Counted from the stretch's first letter, positions 16,255-25,848 are shown. The stretch: DNA of 64,000 nucleotides from Treponema sp. UBA4873 (GCA_002399405.1 DHDP01000010.1:11981-75980); one strand, 5' to 3'. Notes: generated by a model not told the origin, from the letters alone. Numbers and translations: made by a program.

Positions 16255-19200
16255 TCAGTGCAGTTTGATATGAGAACCTTCCGCCGTTTTTACGATTTCA
16301 ACCTGAGACGGAACGGCCGTCTTCATGCTTTCAACGTGCGAAATTATTCCCACCATTTTTGTTTCCTGCAGATTATTAAGAACGGTGATCGCGCAGTCGA
16401 GCGTTTCTTCGTCGAGCGTTCCGAATCCTTCGTCTATGAAAAGCGAATCGAGACGTACACCGCCGTTTCTGTTCTGTACAATATCGGTAAGCGCGAGCGC
16501 CAGGCTAATCGACGCCATGAACGTTTCACCGCCGGAAAGAGTCGACGTGTCGCGGTCGGACCCCGTAAAAGTGTCAGTTACGAACAGGTCAAGTCCCTTG
16601 TAACCGCCGCCCTGATTTTTGTCGGACGATACTTTGAACGTGAATCGTCCGTTTGAAATCCTGTTGAAACGGGTGTTTGCATACTGCACAACCTGCTCGA
16701 AATACATGCCGAGCGCCCACGAGTTGAACGGAATGTTTTTCGGATTTTTACCGGACAGATCGTTGTAAAGCATTTTGTACGGCGCCGCTTTTTTTTCGAG
16801 CTCCGTCCGCTTTTTTTCGAGCTCCGCTTTTTCGTCGATATACGACTGAAGCGTTTTATATCTGCCGCCGACATCCTGAATTGCTTTGCCGGCCTGTTCC
16901 AGTTCATCCTGCGTTTTCCGAATTTCGTTTTCCGCCTGCCGGATTTGCGCTTTTAATTCCGTACAGAAGTCGGTCTGCTCCGCGTTTTCGAGCAGCGCTG
17001 TATATTTCTTGACCTCATCCTCATACGAATCGACCGACTGCTTGATCATTTTCTGTTCTTCGTCGGGAATCAGCGCTGATTCTGCCTCCGCGGATGTTTT
17101 GAACGAAGTCTGTGAAAGGTGAGAGGAAAGTATATCAGCCGATTCGTCTGCGCTTTTTACAGCCGCGGCAAGCTGTCTTGAAAGCTCTTCAAGGCGGGCC
17201 TGCGCCGAAGAACTTTGTTTTCCGGCTTCTGTGAACGAATTGTTCCATTTCGTATATGCACTGCTGCCGTCCGCTGATATTTTTTCAAGCCTTGCTATCT
17301 CTGCAGAAAGCGTCCGTTCGTCGGGAAGTTCCTGCTTCGGTTCGCCGCGGATTGTATCCGCAAGCTGCAGAAACGCAGCATTCGAGGAAGCTGCTTCCGA
17401 CGTTATTGCCGAGAACTGCTGCGTAAGCGACTGTATCCGCTGCTGCAGCGACTGATATTCATCCGCAAGCCGCGCTGCTTCCGCAGATGCTTCGGATACT
17501 GCTTTGTATGTTTTTGCCGCATCGTCGAGATTTTTCTGCGTTTCGGCAACTGAAGGCGCTTCTTCCGCTTCGTCCAGCTGTTTCTGTTTTTCTTCAAGGT
17601 GCTTCTGAGCGCGCGCTTTCTGCTGAAGTTTTTCGTCTGCGTCGTGCTGCGCGAGTTCGAAATTGTGCCGCGTCGTGTCGAGTTTTGTCTGCAGGTCGAG
17701 CGATTCCGGCAGCGGGAGAGCAGGAGACGGATGCGACAGCGAACCGCAGACGGGACACGGTTTTCCGTCCGCAAGTGAGGCGACTAAATAACATGCAGCG
17801 TTGTTCCGTTTCTGAAGTTCAAGGCGGTTCTCAAGGTCCTCAATGCATTTTTTAGTGTTTGCAGCGTATTGCCGAGCCTGTCCGTACGCACTCTCTGATT
17901 GTTCCGCCGCTTTTTCGGCATCCCGGAGCTCCGCGGAAAGTGCTTCCCGGATCTGCGCGTTTTTTAGCAAAAGCTGCGCGCCGTTCAATGAGCTGCGCGC
18001 CGTCTGCTCTGCGGACGACAGCAGGGAGAGAATCTGCGCTGTCGTCATGTCTTCCCGTACGCCCGCAGATGCGCGGTTCGCCGCAGCAAGAAACGCGGTA
18101 AAAGCCGTTTTCGCCGAAGCAGTCGCCGCCCGCCGTTCTTCTTCCGCATGATTTTCCGCGGACTTCGCCCGCTCCGCTTTTGTACGCAGTTCCGCCAGAT
18201 GTTTTATCTGCAACAGACGGTTCCTCTGCTGGGGGAGGGCCGCGCCGGCTTCTTCAGCAGCCTTTTTTTTCGCCTCGCATGTATCCTTTTGCGCTGCAAG
18301 AAGCGAAAGTTCCTGCTGCGCCCCCGCCGCATATTGTTCGGCCGTTTTTACCGCCGCCCCACAGAGTATTTTGTTTTTTTCATTCTGAGCGGCAACGTGT
18401 ATATATTCCGAGAGTTTCGCGGCCCCGGCGGCGAGGGAGAGCCTTTCTTTCGCGTCGACGATTTCACGGGATCTGCTCTTTAATTCTTCCAGATGTTTCC
18501 GGTTATTTTCATTCTGCTGTGCCGCGGCGAGCTTTGCGGCAAGTTTTTCCTTTTCAGCCGAAAGCTCCGGAAGTTTTTTCATGAGCCCTTTCTGCGACTT
18601 CTCCAGTTCCTTCTGCTGCTTGAGCAGCGCTTTCAGTTCACCGGACGCCGTCTCCTGATTGTATTTTTCAACGCAGGCCGTTATCTGCGCCGCTATCGTA
18701 TCGAGCTGCCGTATGTTTTCTTCGGCAAGCGTTTTTACTTCGCCGATGACTGCGGTGTAAGAATCGACGGGAAATAATTTTTCGAGCGTATCCCGTCTGT
18801 CTTTCGAACTTTCGTGCAGAAAATCGGCGAACGCTCCCTGCGGAAGAAGAACGATCCGCGAGAATTCCGCCGCATTCAATCCGATTATTTCTTCAATCCG
18901 TCCGTTCGTTTCCGCAATATTTCCGTTGAACGGCGCAAAAGCGCTGCCGTCCGCGCCCGATTCGAGGCTTACCGTTGCGGCTTTTTCGGAGACCGTTCCG
19001 TTTCTCGTCGTGTACGACTGCGGAAGCGTGCGGTAGACGCGGTATTTTGTATATGCGAGTTCAAACGTGAATTCCACGAATGAAAGTTCCTCCGCGGAAA
19101 CAAAATCCGAACGGAACGCGCGGACGTTCCCTTTACGCGAGCCGTTGAGAACTCCGTAGAGCGCGTATGTCATGGCGTCGAAAACGGAAGTCTTTCCCGC

Positions 19201-19305
19201 ACCGGTATTTCCGTATATGAGGAACATGTTGTCGAGCTGCGTAAAGTCGAGAGTTTCGTCTCTGAACGGTCCGACATTGTGCATTTTCAGAAGAACCGGT
19301 TTCAT
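16255..19305 (-). CDS. sbcC: Exonuclease SbcC (SMC-like ATPase subunit)
   Basis: ATPase subunit of the SbcCD double-strand nuclease that trims hairpins and blocked DNA ends; 1016 residues. It has the Rad50/SbcC layout: N-terminal Walker A 'GNTGAGKTS' near residue 32, long coiled-coil arms, a zinc hook 'CPVCG' near residue 516 at the middle, then the C-terminal lobe with 'LSGGETFMASISLALAL' and Walker B 'LFIDEGFGTLDEE'. The ATG at 19305 overlaps the sbcD stop (ATGA) and has GGAGGATC upstream; a start six codons earlier would lie inside sbcD and is less likely. It is translationally coupled to sbcD. Confidence 0.95.
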   Translation of the reverse strand: MKPVLLKMHNVGPFRDETLDFTQLDNMFLIYGNTGAGKTSVFDAMTYALYGVLNGSRKGNVRAFRSDFVSAEELSFVEFTFELAYTKYRVYRTLPQSYTTRNGTVSEKAATVSLESGADGSAFAPFNGNIAETNGRIEEIIGLNAAEFSRIVLLPQGAFADFLHESSKDRRDTLEKLFPVDSYTAVIGEVKTLAEENIRQLDTIAAQITACVEKYNQETASGELKALLKQQKELEKSQKGLMKKLPELSAEKEKLAAKLAAAQQNENNRKHLEELKSRSREIVDAKERLSLAAGAAKLSEYIHVAAQNEKNKILCGAAVKTAEQYAAGAQQELSLLAAQKDTCEAKKKAAEEAGAALPQQRNRLLQIKHLAELRTKAERAKSAENHAEEERRAATASAKTAFTAFLAAANRASAGVREDMTTAQILSLLSSAEQTARSSLNGAQLLLKNAQIREALSAELRDAEKAAEQSESAYGQARQYAANTKKCIEDLENRLELQKRNNAACYLVASLADGKPCPVCGSLSHPSPALPLPESLDLQTKLDTTRHNFELAQHDADEKLQQKARAQKHLEEKQKQLDEAEEAPSVAETQKNLDDAAKTYKAVSEASAEAARLADEYQSLQQRIQSLTQQFSAITSEAASSNAAFLQLADTIRGEPKQELPDERTLSAEIARLEKISADGSSAYTKWNNSFTEAGKQSSSAQARLEELSRQLAAAVKSADESADILSSHLSQTSFKTSAEAESALIPDEEQKMIKQSVDSYEDEVKKYTALLENAEQTDFCTELKAQIRQAENEIRKTQDELEQAGKAIQDVGGRYKTLQSYIDEKAELEKKRTELEKKAAPYKMLYNDLSGKNPKNIPFNSWALGMYFEQVVQYANTRFNRISNGRFTFKVSSDKNQGGGYKGLDLFVTDTFTGSDRDTSTLSGGETFMASISLALALTDIVQNRNGGVRLDSLFIDEGFGTLDEETLDCAITVLNNLQETKMVGIISHVESMKTAVPSQVEIVKTAEGSHIKLH

Positions 19306-20594
19306 GCCTGATCCTCCGACCACGAGTAGTTTTCTGCAAGCTTGAGGAACAGCTTCCGTTCGTCCGCAAAATCGTCGTCCGAAGGAACGGCGCCGTCGTA
19401 TACATCGTGTATGAACATGTCGAAAAGTTTTTCCGGCTTGTCGGTACTGTCCGATTCCATCACTCTGCGCCTGTCTTCCGTTGCGGCACCCGATCCGCCC
19501 GCCTCCTGATCCTGTTTCCTGAAAGAAAGAACTGCATGAAAATTCTGCCGGAGAAGCGCCATCGGATTTTCGGGAACGGAACTGTCGGTGCAGACTATCT
19601 CCACGTAGTTTTCGGCGTGCTGCGAAATCAGCTGTTCGTCGGCGCCGTTCCCGTAGAACTTTTCGAACGGCCCTGTAAGGCGGACGACCGCACGAATCGG
19701 AACGAACGGAATTTTATTAACTTCGACGGCATCCTTTTTGATACGTACCGACAGCATGAACGTTTCAGGAGAATCGTCGAACGAGTAGGCGAGCGGCGCC
19801 CCGCTGTACCATATGTTCGATTTTTTCCCCGCCCGCTGCATCCCGTGAAGATGTCCGAGCGCCGTGTAGGTGAACTGCGAAAATATGTCCGCGTCCACCT
19901 GTTCCGCCGTGCCGACGCTGCCGCGTTCCGAATCGGATACGTGCCCCCCGTTTGTAAAAAGATGCGCGCAGACGACTGACGGCAGTCCTTCATACGCGCT
20001 GCGGTGGTATTCCAGAATCCGTGCTGCGGCTTCTGAAACGAGTTCCTGCTGCGTGCGCAGTATGTGTTCGCCCTGAGACTGCGCCTGTCCGGCGAATAAA
20101 TCCTGCTGTCCGTCCGTGCCGGCGGATGAATCCGCTTCAGCCGGTTCTGTTTCTTTCGTGCGGATTTCGCCGGGGTGGAGAAACGGTATCTGATAAACGG
20201 CAGCCGCTCCGTCCCCATTTCCGACGACAACAGCTTCGGTAAGATGCGCGGCGTCGGTGCATATGTGAATATTGTCGCCGGCAAGAATCTGCGAGGCGAA
20301 CGAAAGCCTGTCCGCGCTGTCGTGATTTCCGGCGAGCATAAAAACGTGAAGGTCAGGAAACAGGTTGTGCGTCTCCGTAAGGAACGAGCTGAGCAGCGTG
20401 ACGGCCTCTGACGGAGGAACCGCCCTGTCGTAAATGTCTCCCGGAACGACGAGCGCATCGTACGGATCTCCGCCGTTCCGGGCATTCGTGAGCTCTGTCG
20501 TAATCTGCGAAAGAAACGACTGCTGATCGTGAATAAGCGGGGTTTCGTGAAAAATTTTGCCCAGATGCCAGTCGCCTGTTTGAAGAAATTTCAT
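19302..20594 (-). CDS. sbcD: Exonuclease SbcD (nuclease subunit)
   Basis: Mn2+-dependent nuclease subunit of SbcCD, 430 residues, the Mre11 counterpart. Calcineurin-type phosphoesterase motifs are in order: 'GDWHLGK' near residue 7, 'GDIYDRAVPP' near residue 53, 'AGNHDSADRL' near 87, 'HLFTNGG' near 210 and 'ALGHLHGMQ' near 246. A low-complexity Glu/Ser/Gln segment near residues 145-175 and another Gly/Glu stretch near 360-385 make it slightly longer than the E. coli protein (400). It is the first gene of the sbcDC pair; the SDR gene ends upstream on the same strand with a two-base gap, so it may be read from the same transcript. Confidence 0.94.
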   Translation of the reverse strand: MKFLQTGDWHLGKIFHETPLIHDQQSFLSQITTELTNARNGGDPYDALVVPGDIYDRAVPPSEAVTLLSSFLTETHNLFPDLHVFMLAGNHDSADRLSFASQILAGDNIHICTDAAHLTEAVVVGNGDGAAAVYQIPFLHPGEIRTKETEPAEADSSAGTDGQQDLFAGQAQSQGEHILRTQQELVSEAAARILEYHRSAYEGLPSVVCAHLFTNGGHVSDSERGSVGTAEQVDADIFSQFTYTALGHLHGMQRAGKKSNIWYSGAPLAYSFDDSPETFMLSVRIKKDAVEVNKIPFVPIRAVVRLTGPFEKFYGNGADEQLISQHAENYVEIVCTDSSVPENPMALLRQNFHAVLSFRKQDQEAGGSGAATEDRRRVMESDSTDKPEKLFDMFIHDVYDGAVPSDDDFADERKLFLKLAENYSWSEDQA

Positions 20595-20596
20595 GA

Positions 20597-21430
20597 TTAT
20601 GAGTTATGCGGTCTCTTGCAGTATTTGAAGGTGAACCACGCTCCCGTGTATCGTCCGACGAATCTGCTTGCAGTCGCCTTAAATTTCCACTTGAACGCCA
20701 TTATTGCCGTGCGGCGGCCCTTTTTTACGCATGTGAGGCAGTGTGATACGACTTTCTCCGCGGAAAGCCCGTGTTTTACTTCCTTCCGTGCGCCGTTTGA
20801 GGCAACGTTTGCAAATTCGGTGCTCACCGGTCCCGGACACAGCGCGCAGACTTTTATACCGCGGTCCTTCACTTCGGCTGCGAGCGCCATCGTAAAGCTG
20901 AGCACGTACGCTTTTGTCGCACCGTACACGGCAAAATTTCCGAGGGGAAGAAAAGACGCGAGGCTCGCTGTATTGATTATTGCGGAACCTGCTGTCATAT
21001 ACGGAAGCGCATAGCCGCAGAGCGCCGTAAGCGCGGTGCAGTTAAGATCTATCATGTCGAGTTCGCGGTCGACGGCTGTTTCTTCAAACGGTCCGTACGT
21101 TCCGAATCCGGCATTATTCACGAGCGTTGCGATTGTAAAACCGCCTGATTTCTCATCGGCGCTTTTTTCCGCTTCAAGCAGAGCGGCAAAACCTGCAGCA
21201 CCGTTCCGTCCGGCTATATCCAGCTGGACCGCGCGCGGAATCGGGCGCTGTACGTCCGCCGCAATGCCTTCACTGTGCAAATCGGCAAGCTCTCCGCAAA
21301 GTTCGTTGAGTTTATCCATTCTCCGCGCAATAAGCCAGATTTCATCCGCGTCAGTGTCGGCCGAAATCTGAAGCGCAAACTCTTTTCCCATGCCGGAGCT
21401 TGCACCGGTGACGATTACAATCTTTTTCAT
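20597..21430 (-). CDS. Short-chain dehydrogenase/reductase
   Basis: A 277-residue classical SDR oxidoreductase using NAD(P)H. The cofactor loop 'TGASSGMG' is at residues 8-15, 'NNAGFGTYGP' near residue 100, the catalytic Ser in 'NTASLAS' near 153 and the 'YGATK' Tyr-Lys pair near 168-172. The C-terminal tail beyond residue 240 is basic and aromatic ('FKWKFKATASRFVGRY'), as in SDRs such as YqjQ/DltE-like proteins that may touch the membrane. The substrate is unknown. It lies two bases upstream of sbcD and is divergent from the GH3 gene. Confidence 0.85.
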   Translation of the reverse strand: MKKIVIVTGASSGMGKEFALQISADTDADEIWLIARRMDKLNELCGELADLHSEGIAADVQRPIPRAVQLDIAGRNGAAGFAALLEAEKSADEKSGGFTIATLVNNAGFGTYGPFEETAVDRELDMIDLNCTALTALCGYALPYMTAGSAIINTASLASFLPLGNFAVYGATKAYVLSFTMALAAEVKDRGIKVCALCPGPVSTEFANVASNGARKEVKHGLSAEKVVSHCLTCVKKGRRTAIMAFKWKFKATASRFVGRYTGAWFTFKYCKRPHNS

Positions 21431-21495
21431 GGGTGAAATTATAAATCAACAAGCGACTTGTGAACAGAGGTGAAGATAAGTATACTGTACGGAAC

Positions 21496-22869
21496 ATGTG
21501 CACTGTAAAAAAATCTGCTGCCGGATTCGTATTTTTCTGTTTTTGGGCTGTACTTGTTTCGTGCGGCGCATCCGAAAGACGTCAGAGTAAGCGCGAAAAA
21601 TCGGTACATATGCAGGCAACTGCAGTTAATTCACTTGTTTTGCCGGAGCTTCAGGCGCAGCGGCGCGCCGTGAAGGAATACGTCTCGTCGTTATCGCTGG
21701 AAGAACAGGTATGCCAGCTTTTTATAGCGAATCTTGAGGGAAACGAAACGTATATCCCCGTCGAATGGACAAAAACGCAGGCCTCGCGGAAAGCGCTTGT
21801 CCCCGGCGGCTATCTTTTTTTTTCGTATAATATTGCAGAAACTCCTGAAAAAATAATAACGTTTACCGATTCGATCAATTCATACTGCGCGTCCCGCGGC
21901 ATAATTCCGCCGTATCTCGCCCTTGATCAGGAGGGCGGGGCAGTAAACCGGCTGCGCGGAATTGCAGGTCCGCTTCCGTCGTGCGAAAAAATTTCGGAAA
22001 CGATTTCCGTCGCCGACGCGTACAGGCTCTATGCGCTGCAGGCCGTGCAGATGCGCGCGCTCGGCTTTACGATGAACCTTGCGCCCGTTGCGGAAATCAG
22101 TGATGATTCGAACCGCGGATTTCTTTCAGGCCGCAGCTACGGTGATTCCGCCTCAGTCGTCGAATACGGGACGTCCGCCGTGAACGCGTTCCAGAATAAC
22201 GGCGTCGCGGCCGTGCTCAAACATTTTCCCGGAAACACGAACACAGATCCGCACACGGGACTCCCCGAAATAACGCTTACACCTGTTCAGCTTGAATCCG
22301 ACGTCATGATTCCTTTTTCACGCCTCGTTTCTCATGCGCCGGCCGGCGTGCTCATGTCTCACGCGAGAACGTCCGCGCTCGATTCTGAAACACCCGCGTG
22401 CCTTTCCCCCAGCTGGGTAACGGGGAAACTCCGCGGCGCGGCCGGCTTCAAGGGCATTATTTTCTCGGACGATATTTTTATGGCCGCGCTTGCGGAAAAC
22501 GGATATCCCCCTGAAAAAGCCGCAGTTCTCGCAGTTGAGGCCGGCGTCGACGTCATCATGATTTCGGAAAAACGGTTCGCAGGCCCCGCTTCCGTGCTGA
22601 CTGCGCGCGCTGAACATGATGCCGTTTTTGCCGGAAAAATCCGCGCAGCGGCCGAACGCGTCGTCGGATTCAAAATACAGTACGGTCTGCTCCGAATGGA
22701 AAACGACGGTGCGTCATGGCATGTCGTTATTCCCCGGAAAACGGACGGGAGCGCGCATGCGCGTGAAACGGAGGAACGTCTGGAACAGTTCCGGCACGCG
22801 AGAAACGAGAATGCTGCGTTGTATAGAGAATTGTTTGCAGACAGGAGCGCGCCGTATGCACAGAAGTGA
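21496..22869 (+). CDS. Glycoside hydrolase family 3 lipoprotein (NagZ-like)
   Basis: A 457-residue family 3 glycosidase. The N-terminus is a lipoprotein signal ('FVFFCFWAVLVSCG', lipidated Cys), so the enzyme is probably membrane-anchored in the periplasm, unlike the cytosolic NagZ of E. coli. The barrel has 'LALDQEGGAVNRLRG', 'KHFPGNTNTDPHTGLP' near residue 242 and the nucleophile in 'SDDIFMAAL' (D325/D326). The loop near 245 is shorter than and different from the NagZ 'HGDTxxDSH' acid-base loop, so beta-N-acetylglucosaminidase activity on peptidoglycan is likely but not certain. The ATG at 21496 is chosen because it begins the signal peptide; a GTG at 21460 is the alternative. Its end overlaps the methyltransferase gene by 14 bases. 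Confidence 0.82.
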   Translation: MCTVKKSAAGFVFFCFWAVLVSCGASERRQSKREKSVHMQATAVNSLVLPELQAQRRAVKEYVSSLSLEEQVCQLFIANLEGNETYIPVEWTKTQASRKALVPGGYLFFSYNIAETPEKIITFTDSINSYCASRGIIPPYLALDQEGGAVNRLRGIAGPLPSCEKISETISVADAYRLYALQAVQMRALGFTMNLAPVAEISDDSNRGFLSGRSYGDSASVVEYGTSAVNAFQNNGVAAVLKHFPGNTNTDPHTGLPEITLTPVQLESDVMIPFSRLVSHAPAGVLMSHARTSALDSETPACLSPSWVTGKLRGAAGFKGIIFSDDIFMAALAENGYPPEKAAVLAVEAGVDVIMISEKRFAGPASVLTARAEHDAVFAGKIRAAAERVVGFKIQYGLLRMENDGASWHVVIPRKTDGSAHARETEERLEQFRHARNENAALYRELFADRSAPYAQK

Positions 22870-23698
22870 ACGCGCGGAAAAACTTTCCGGTTCCGAAGGA
22901 TTTGAGCAGTACTATTCGTCTCTGTTTAACGAACGGTGGCCCGCGCTCAAAGCGTCGCTTGCAGGTGAACCGGCCTATACTGAATGGAGCGCCGGCGGAC
23001 GCGAATCGTACTTTCTTGACGCGGCAAGCGTTCGTGCAGCGGTGTCGCTTCCGCTTACCGGCGCGGAACGCGTGCTCGACCTCTGCGCTGCCCCCGGCGG
23101 TAAAACGCTCGTGCTTGCATGCCTCATGTCTCCGTCGGCAACCCTCGTCTCGAACGAACGTTCCCCCGAGCGCAGGAACCGGCTTCTCCGCGTCTGCGAT
23201 TCCTGTCTGCCGGAAGACATCCGTCAGCGCGTCACCGTAACATGCAGCGACGGCGCAAAATGGTGCAGGGCCCGATCCGAATGCTACGATGCAATTCTGC
23301 TTGATGCGCCCTGTTCTTCAGAGCGCCACGTTCTTTCCGATCCGAAATATCTTTTGCAGTGGACTCCGTCGCGCATAAAAACGGTAGCTATGGAACAATG
23401 GGCGCTCGTGTCGTCGGCATACCGCCTGCTCGCACCGGGCGGTTTTCTGCTGTATTCGACGTGCGCACTGAGCCCTGCCGAGAACGACGAAATCATCGCC
23501 CGGCTCAGTAAAAAATTTGCCGATGCGGTTCCCGACCGGGCAAAAACGATGCCGCCGTATGACAGAAACCGCGTCCTGACGTTCTGTTCCGGTACGCTAC
23601 CCGATGCGGAAAGAACGACGTACGGCTGGCATATCCTGCCCGATGCGCAGAATTCCGCCGGACCGATATATTTTTCGCTTGTCAGAAAAATGCCGTAG
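22856..23698 (+). CDS. RNA m5C methyltransferase, RsmB/NOP2/NSUN family
   Basis: S-adenosylmethionine-dependent RNA cytosine-C5 methyltransferase of 280 residues. SAM-binding 'VLDLCAAPGGKTL' lies near residue 80. The two catalytic cysteines are in 'DAPCSS' near 150 and 'YSTCALSPAENDEII' near 199, as required for the covalent mechanism. The protein lacks the N-terminal NusB-like domain of RsmB and is close in size to NSUN4-type proteins; its target (16S rRNA or tRNA) cannot be assigned. The ATG at 22856 has an ACAGGAG ribosome-binding site within the end of the GH3 gene; longer frames would sit deep in that gene. Confidence 0.87.
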   Translation: MHRSERAEKLSGSEGFEQYYSSLFNERWPALKASLAGEPAYTEWSAGGRESYFLDAASVRAAVSLPLTGAERVLDLCAAPGGKTLVLACLMSPSATLVSNERSPERRNRLLRVCDSCLPEDIRQRVTVTCSDGAKWCRARSECYDAILLDAPCSSERHVLSDPKYLLQWTPSRIKTVAMEQWALVSSAYRLLAPGGFLLYSTCALSPAENDEIIARLSKKFADAVPDRAKTMPPYDRNRVLTFCSGTLPDAERTTYGWHILPDAQNSAGPIYFSLVRKMP

Positions 23699-23778
23699 AA
23701 TATATCTGTAATTGTTTTTTGCCGGAAAGTACCTTATAATTTAAAAAAGTGTTTAAAAATAAATCGAAAGGAACTGTA

Positions 23779-25023
23779 ATGGCTAATACTGTTACAAAAG
23801 AGCAGAAACTTCGGAAGATTATCGAACTCGAAAAAAAGCTCGGAGAAATCCAGGACGTCGATGTTCTCCTTGAACGCATTCTTACCGAAACACGTGAAAT
23901 TGTACACGCCGACGCAGGCTCCATATATGTTTTAGAAGGCGATAATCTCCGCATAAAATACTCCCAGAACGACACGCTGCTGAAAGAACTTGCTCCCGGC
24001 GAGAAGCTGCCGTATCCGTCGTTTTCGTTTCCCGTGAATGAAAAATCAGTTGCAGGATATGTTGCGCTTTCAATGGAACCGCTGAATATAAAGGATGTGT
24101 ACACAATACCCGAGGATTTGCCGTACAAGTTTAACAAGCAGACCGACAGGACGACTAACTACCGTTCCAGGTCGATTTATGCGCTTCCGCTTAAAATGGC
24201 AAACGGCCGGCTGCTCGGCGTTCTCCAGATAATAAACGCGCGGAACGGAAACGGCGACGTGATTGAATTCGATGAGGACGCGGTGCTGTATATTACGCAT
24301 TTTGCTTCAAACGCGGCACAGGCCCTCGAACATACGTACCTTACGCTCAGCATGGTGCGCCGCATGTTAAAAATGGCGGAATTCAGGGATCCGAAGGAAA
24401 CGTATCCTCATGTAACACGCGTGTCGGAATTTTCCAGAGAGATTTACGACAGATGGGCTTTCAGGAATAATATTCCCGAGCCGGACGCGCATAAATTCCG
24501 CGATTCCCTGACAATAGCGGCAAAATTTCACGACGTCGGAAAAGTCGGTATTTCCGACACGATTCTCAAAAAAGCGTCGCCGCGTTTTACTCCCGAAGAG
24601 CGCGCCGTAATGGAAGGCCATACGTGTATCGGCGCGAATCTTTTTGAACCGTGCGATTCTTTTCTCGACGAGATGTGCAGGGATGTTGCGCTTCATCATC
24701 ACGACAGATGGGACGGCGGTAAAACCGGGTATCCGGGGAAATTCAATTATCCCGCGTACGCAATCGGTCAGCCCGTTCCCGAGTCGGAGCCTCTAAAAGG
24801 CACAGACATTCCGCTTGCAGCCCGCATTGTCGCCGTCGCCGACGTGTTCGACGCTCTCAGCCATAAACGCTGCTATAAGGAAGCATGGGACATCGGGCAG
24901 ACATTCCGCGAAATACAGAACGAGTCGGGAAAACAATTTGATCCGGAAATTGTCGCGTCCTTTCTGCAGATACACGACCGCATCTGCACTATTTATCTCC
25001 GGTATCCCGATGCCGAAGACTGA
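23779..25023 (+). CDS. GAF-domain HD-GYP phosphodiesterase
   Basis: A 414-residue cytosolic signalling protein. A short helical N-terminus ('KEQKLRKIIELEKKLGE') leads into a GAF sensor domain (about residues 35-190). The C-terminal HD-GYP domain has 'FHDVGKVGI' near residue 250, 'GHTCIG' near 281 and the metal-binding 'LHHHDRWDGG' followed by 'GYPG'. HD-GYP proteins hydrolyse cyclic di-GMP; spirochete motility depends on that second messenger. The GYP segment carries two extra residues (Lys-Thr) between the Asp-Gly-Gly and Gly-Tyr-Pro. The ATG at 23779 follows an AAAGGAAC ribosome-binding site. The ligand of the GAF domain is unknown. It forms its own unit. Confidence 0.87.
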   Translation: MANTVTKEQKLRKIIELEKKLGEIQDVDVLLERILTETREIVHADAGSIYVLEGDNLRIKYSQNDTLLKELAPGEKLPYPSFSFPVNEKSVAGYVALSMEPLNIKDVYTIPEDLPYKFNKQTDRTTNYRSRSIYALPLKMANGRLLGVLQIINARNGNGDVIEFDEDAVLYITHFASNAAQALEHTYLTLSMVRRMLKMAEFRDPKETYPHVTRVSEFSREIYDRWAFRNNIPEPDAHKFRDSLTIAAKFHDVGKVGISDTILKKASPRFTPEERAVMEGHTCIGANLFEPCDSFLDEMCRDVALHHHDRWDGGKTGYPGKFNYPAYAIGQPVPESEPLKGTDIPLAARIVAVADVFDALSHKRCYKEAWDIGQTFREIQNESGKQFDPEIVASFLQIHDRICTIYLRYPDAED

Positions 25024-25069
25024 TGCACCGCCTGCGAAGCCCGTCCGACTTTTGCGTCCGCTGCGGTTA

Positions 25070-25546
25070 TTATTCGGAAAGTTCCGCTTTTTTTATAAGC
25101 CGGTGGATTTCTTTGTCGAAGCAGTTTGCAAACGCGGAGAATTCTTTTTTGCCGTAGGTGATTGTACCGCTGCCGCCGAGGCCTGCCTGTGCAAGCTGCA
25201 GATCAAAGTTCCGTTCCGAAAGCCGCTGCCGTACGTTTTCCTTTGAAAATACGGTACCGCGGTCGTTCAGCACGCAGAGATTTTTTTCAACGCAGCGCGC
25301 CGCAAGCGGAATGTCCCGCGTCACGATCATATCGCACGGCTCTGCATGCGAAACTATATAGTCGTCCGCCGCGTCCTGCGTCTTTCCGCAGACTATCATT
25401 TCGTACGTAAAACTTTCCGGTGCGGGAATCTGATGATTTGCTGCAAATGTGACGGGAAGGGTAAGTCTTGACGCGTATCTGAGGATATAGCTTCGTACCA
25501 TGCGCGGGCATGAATCGGCATCAATCCAGATATGCACCTGTTTCAA
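25070..25546 (-). CDS. YaiI/YqxD family protein (DUF188, PIN-like)
   Basis: A 158-residue cytosolic protein of the widely conserved YaiI/YqxD family. Family signatures are 'IWIDADSCP' at the start, 'DMIVTRDIPLAARCVEKN' in the middle and 'FSKENVRQRL' later; the acidic residues resemble those of PIN-type nucleases, but activity has not been generally established. It overlaps the zapA stop by four bases (ATGA) and is the last gene of the infC-rpmI-rplT-coiled-coil-zapA run. Confidence 0.87.
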   Translation of the reverse strand: MKQVHIWIDADSCPRMVRSYILRYASRLTLPVTFAANHQIPAPESFTYEMIVCGKTQDAADDYIVSHAEPCDMIVTRDIPLAARCVEKNLCVLNDRGTVFSKENVRQRLSERNFDLQLAQAGLGGSGTITYGKKEFSAFANCFDKEIHRLIKKAELSE

Positions 25547-25848
25547 TTCAGTACCTTGTCGATTTTGTCTATCATCTCGAGCGTAAGCCGTTCGGCCTCT
25601 TTTGCTTCCTCGGACGGTATACTACTGCTTTCTATCTGTACATTTTTTGATTTTTCTTTATAAAGTTCGTCGCAGAGCGTAATGCCGCTCATGATTGCAA
25701 CTTCAATCGGATTTTTTAACCCGCCGGCTTTCTCTACGTCGGCGGTAATCCGCTTGTAATAACCGAGCAGTTTTTCAAGATATTCAGTTTCTTCGTTCGC
25801 TCTGATTGTAAACGAGGAACCTAATACGTCGATTTGAAGAGTGCCCAT
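25543..25848 (-). CDS. zapA: Cell division protein ZapA
   Basis: A 101-residue protein that bundles FtsZ filaments at midcell. The N-terminal 'GTLQIDVLGSSFTIRANEE' is the ZapA head domain, followed by 'EYLEKLLGYYKRI' and a helical tail ('AERLTLEMIDKIDKVL') for tetramer formation. It overlaps the stop of the upstream coiled-coil gene (TAATG) and the yaiI start (ATGA), so all three are translationally coupled. ftsZ itself is 13 kb away in the window on the other strand. Confidence 0.88.
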   Translation of the reverse strand: MGTLQIDVLGSSFTIRANEETEYLEKLLGYYKRITADVEKAGGLKNPIEVAIMSGITLCDELYKEKSKNVQIESSSIPSEEAKEAERLTLEMIDKIDKVLN

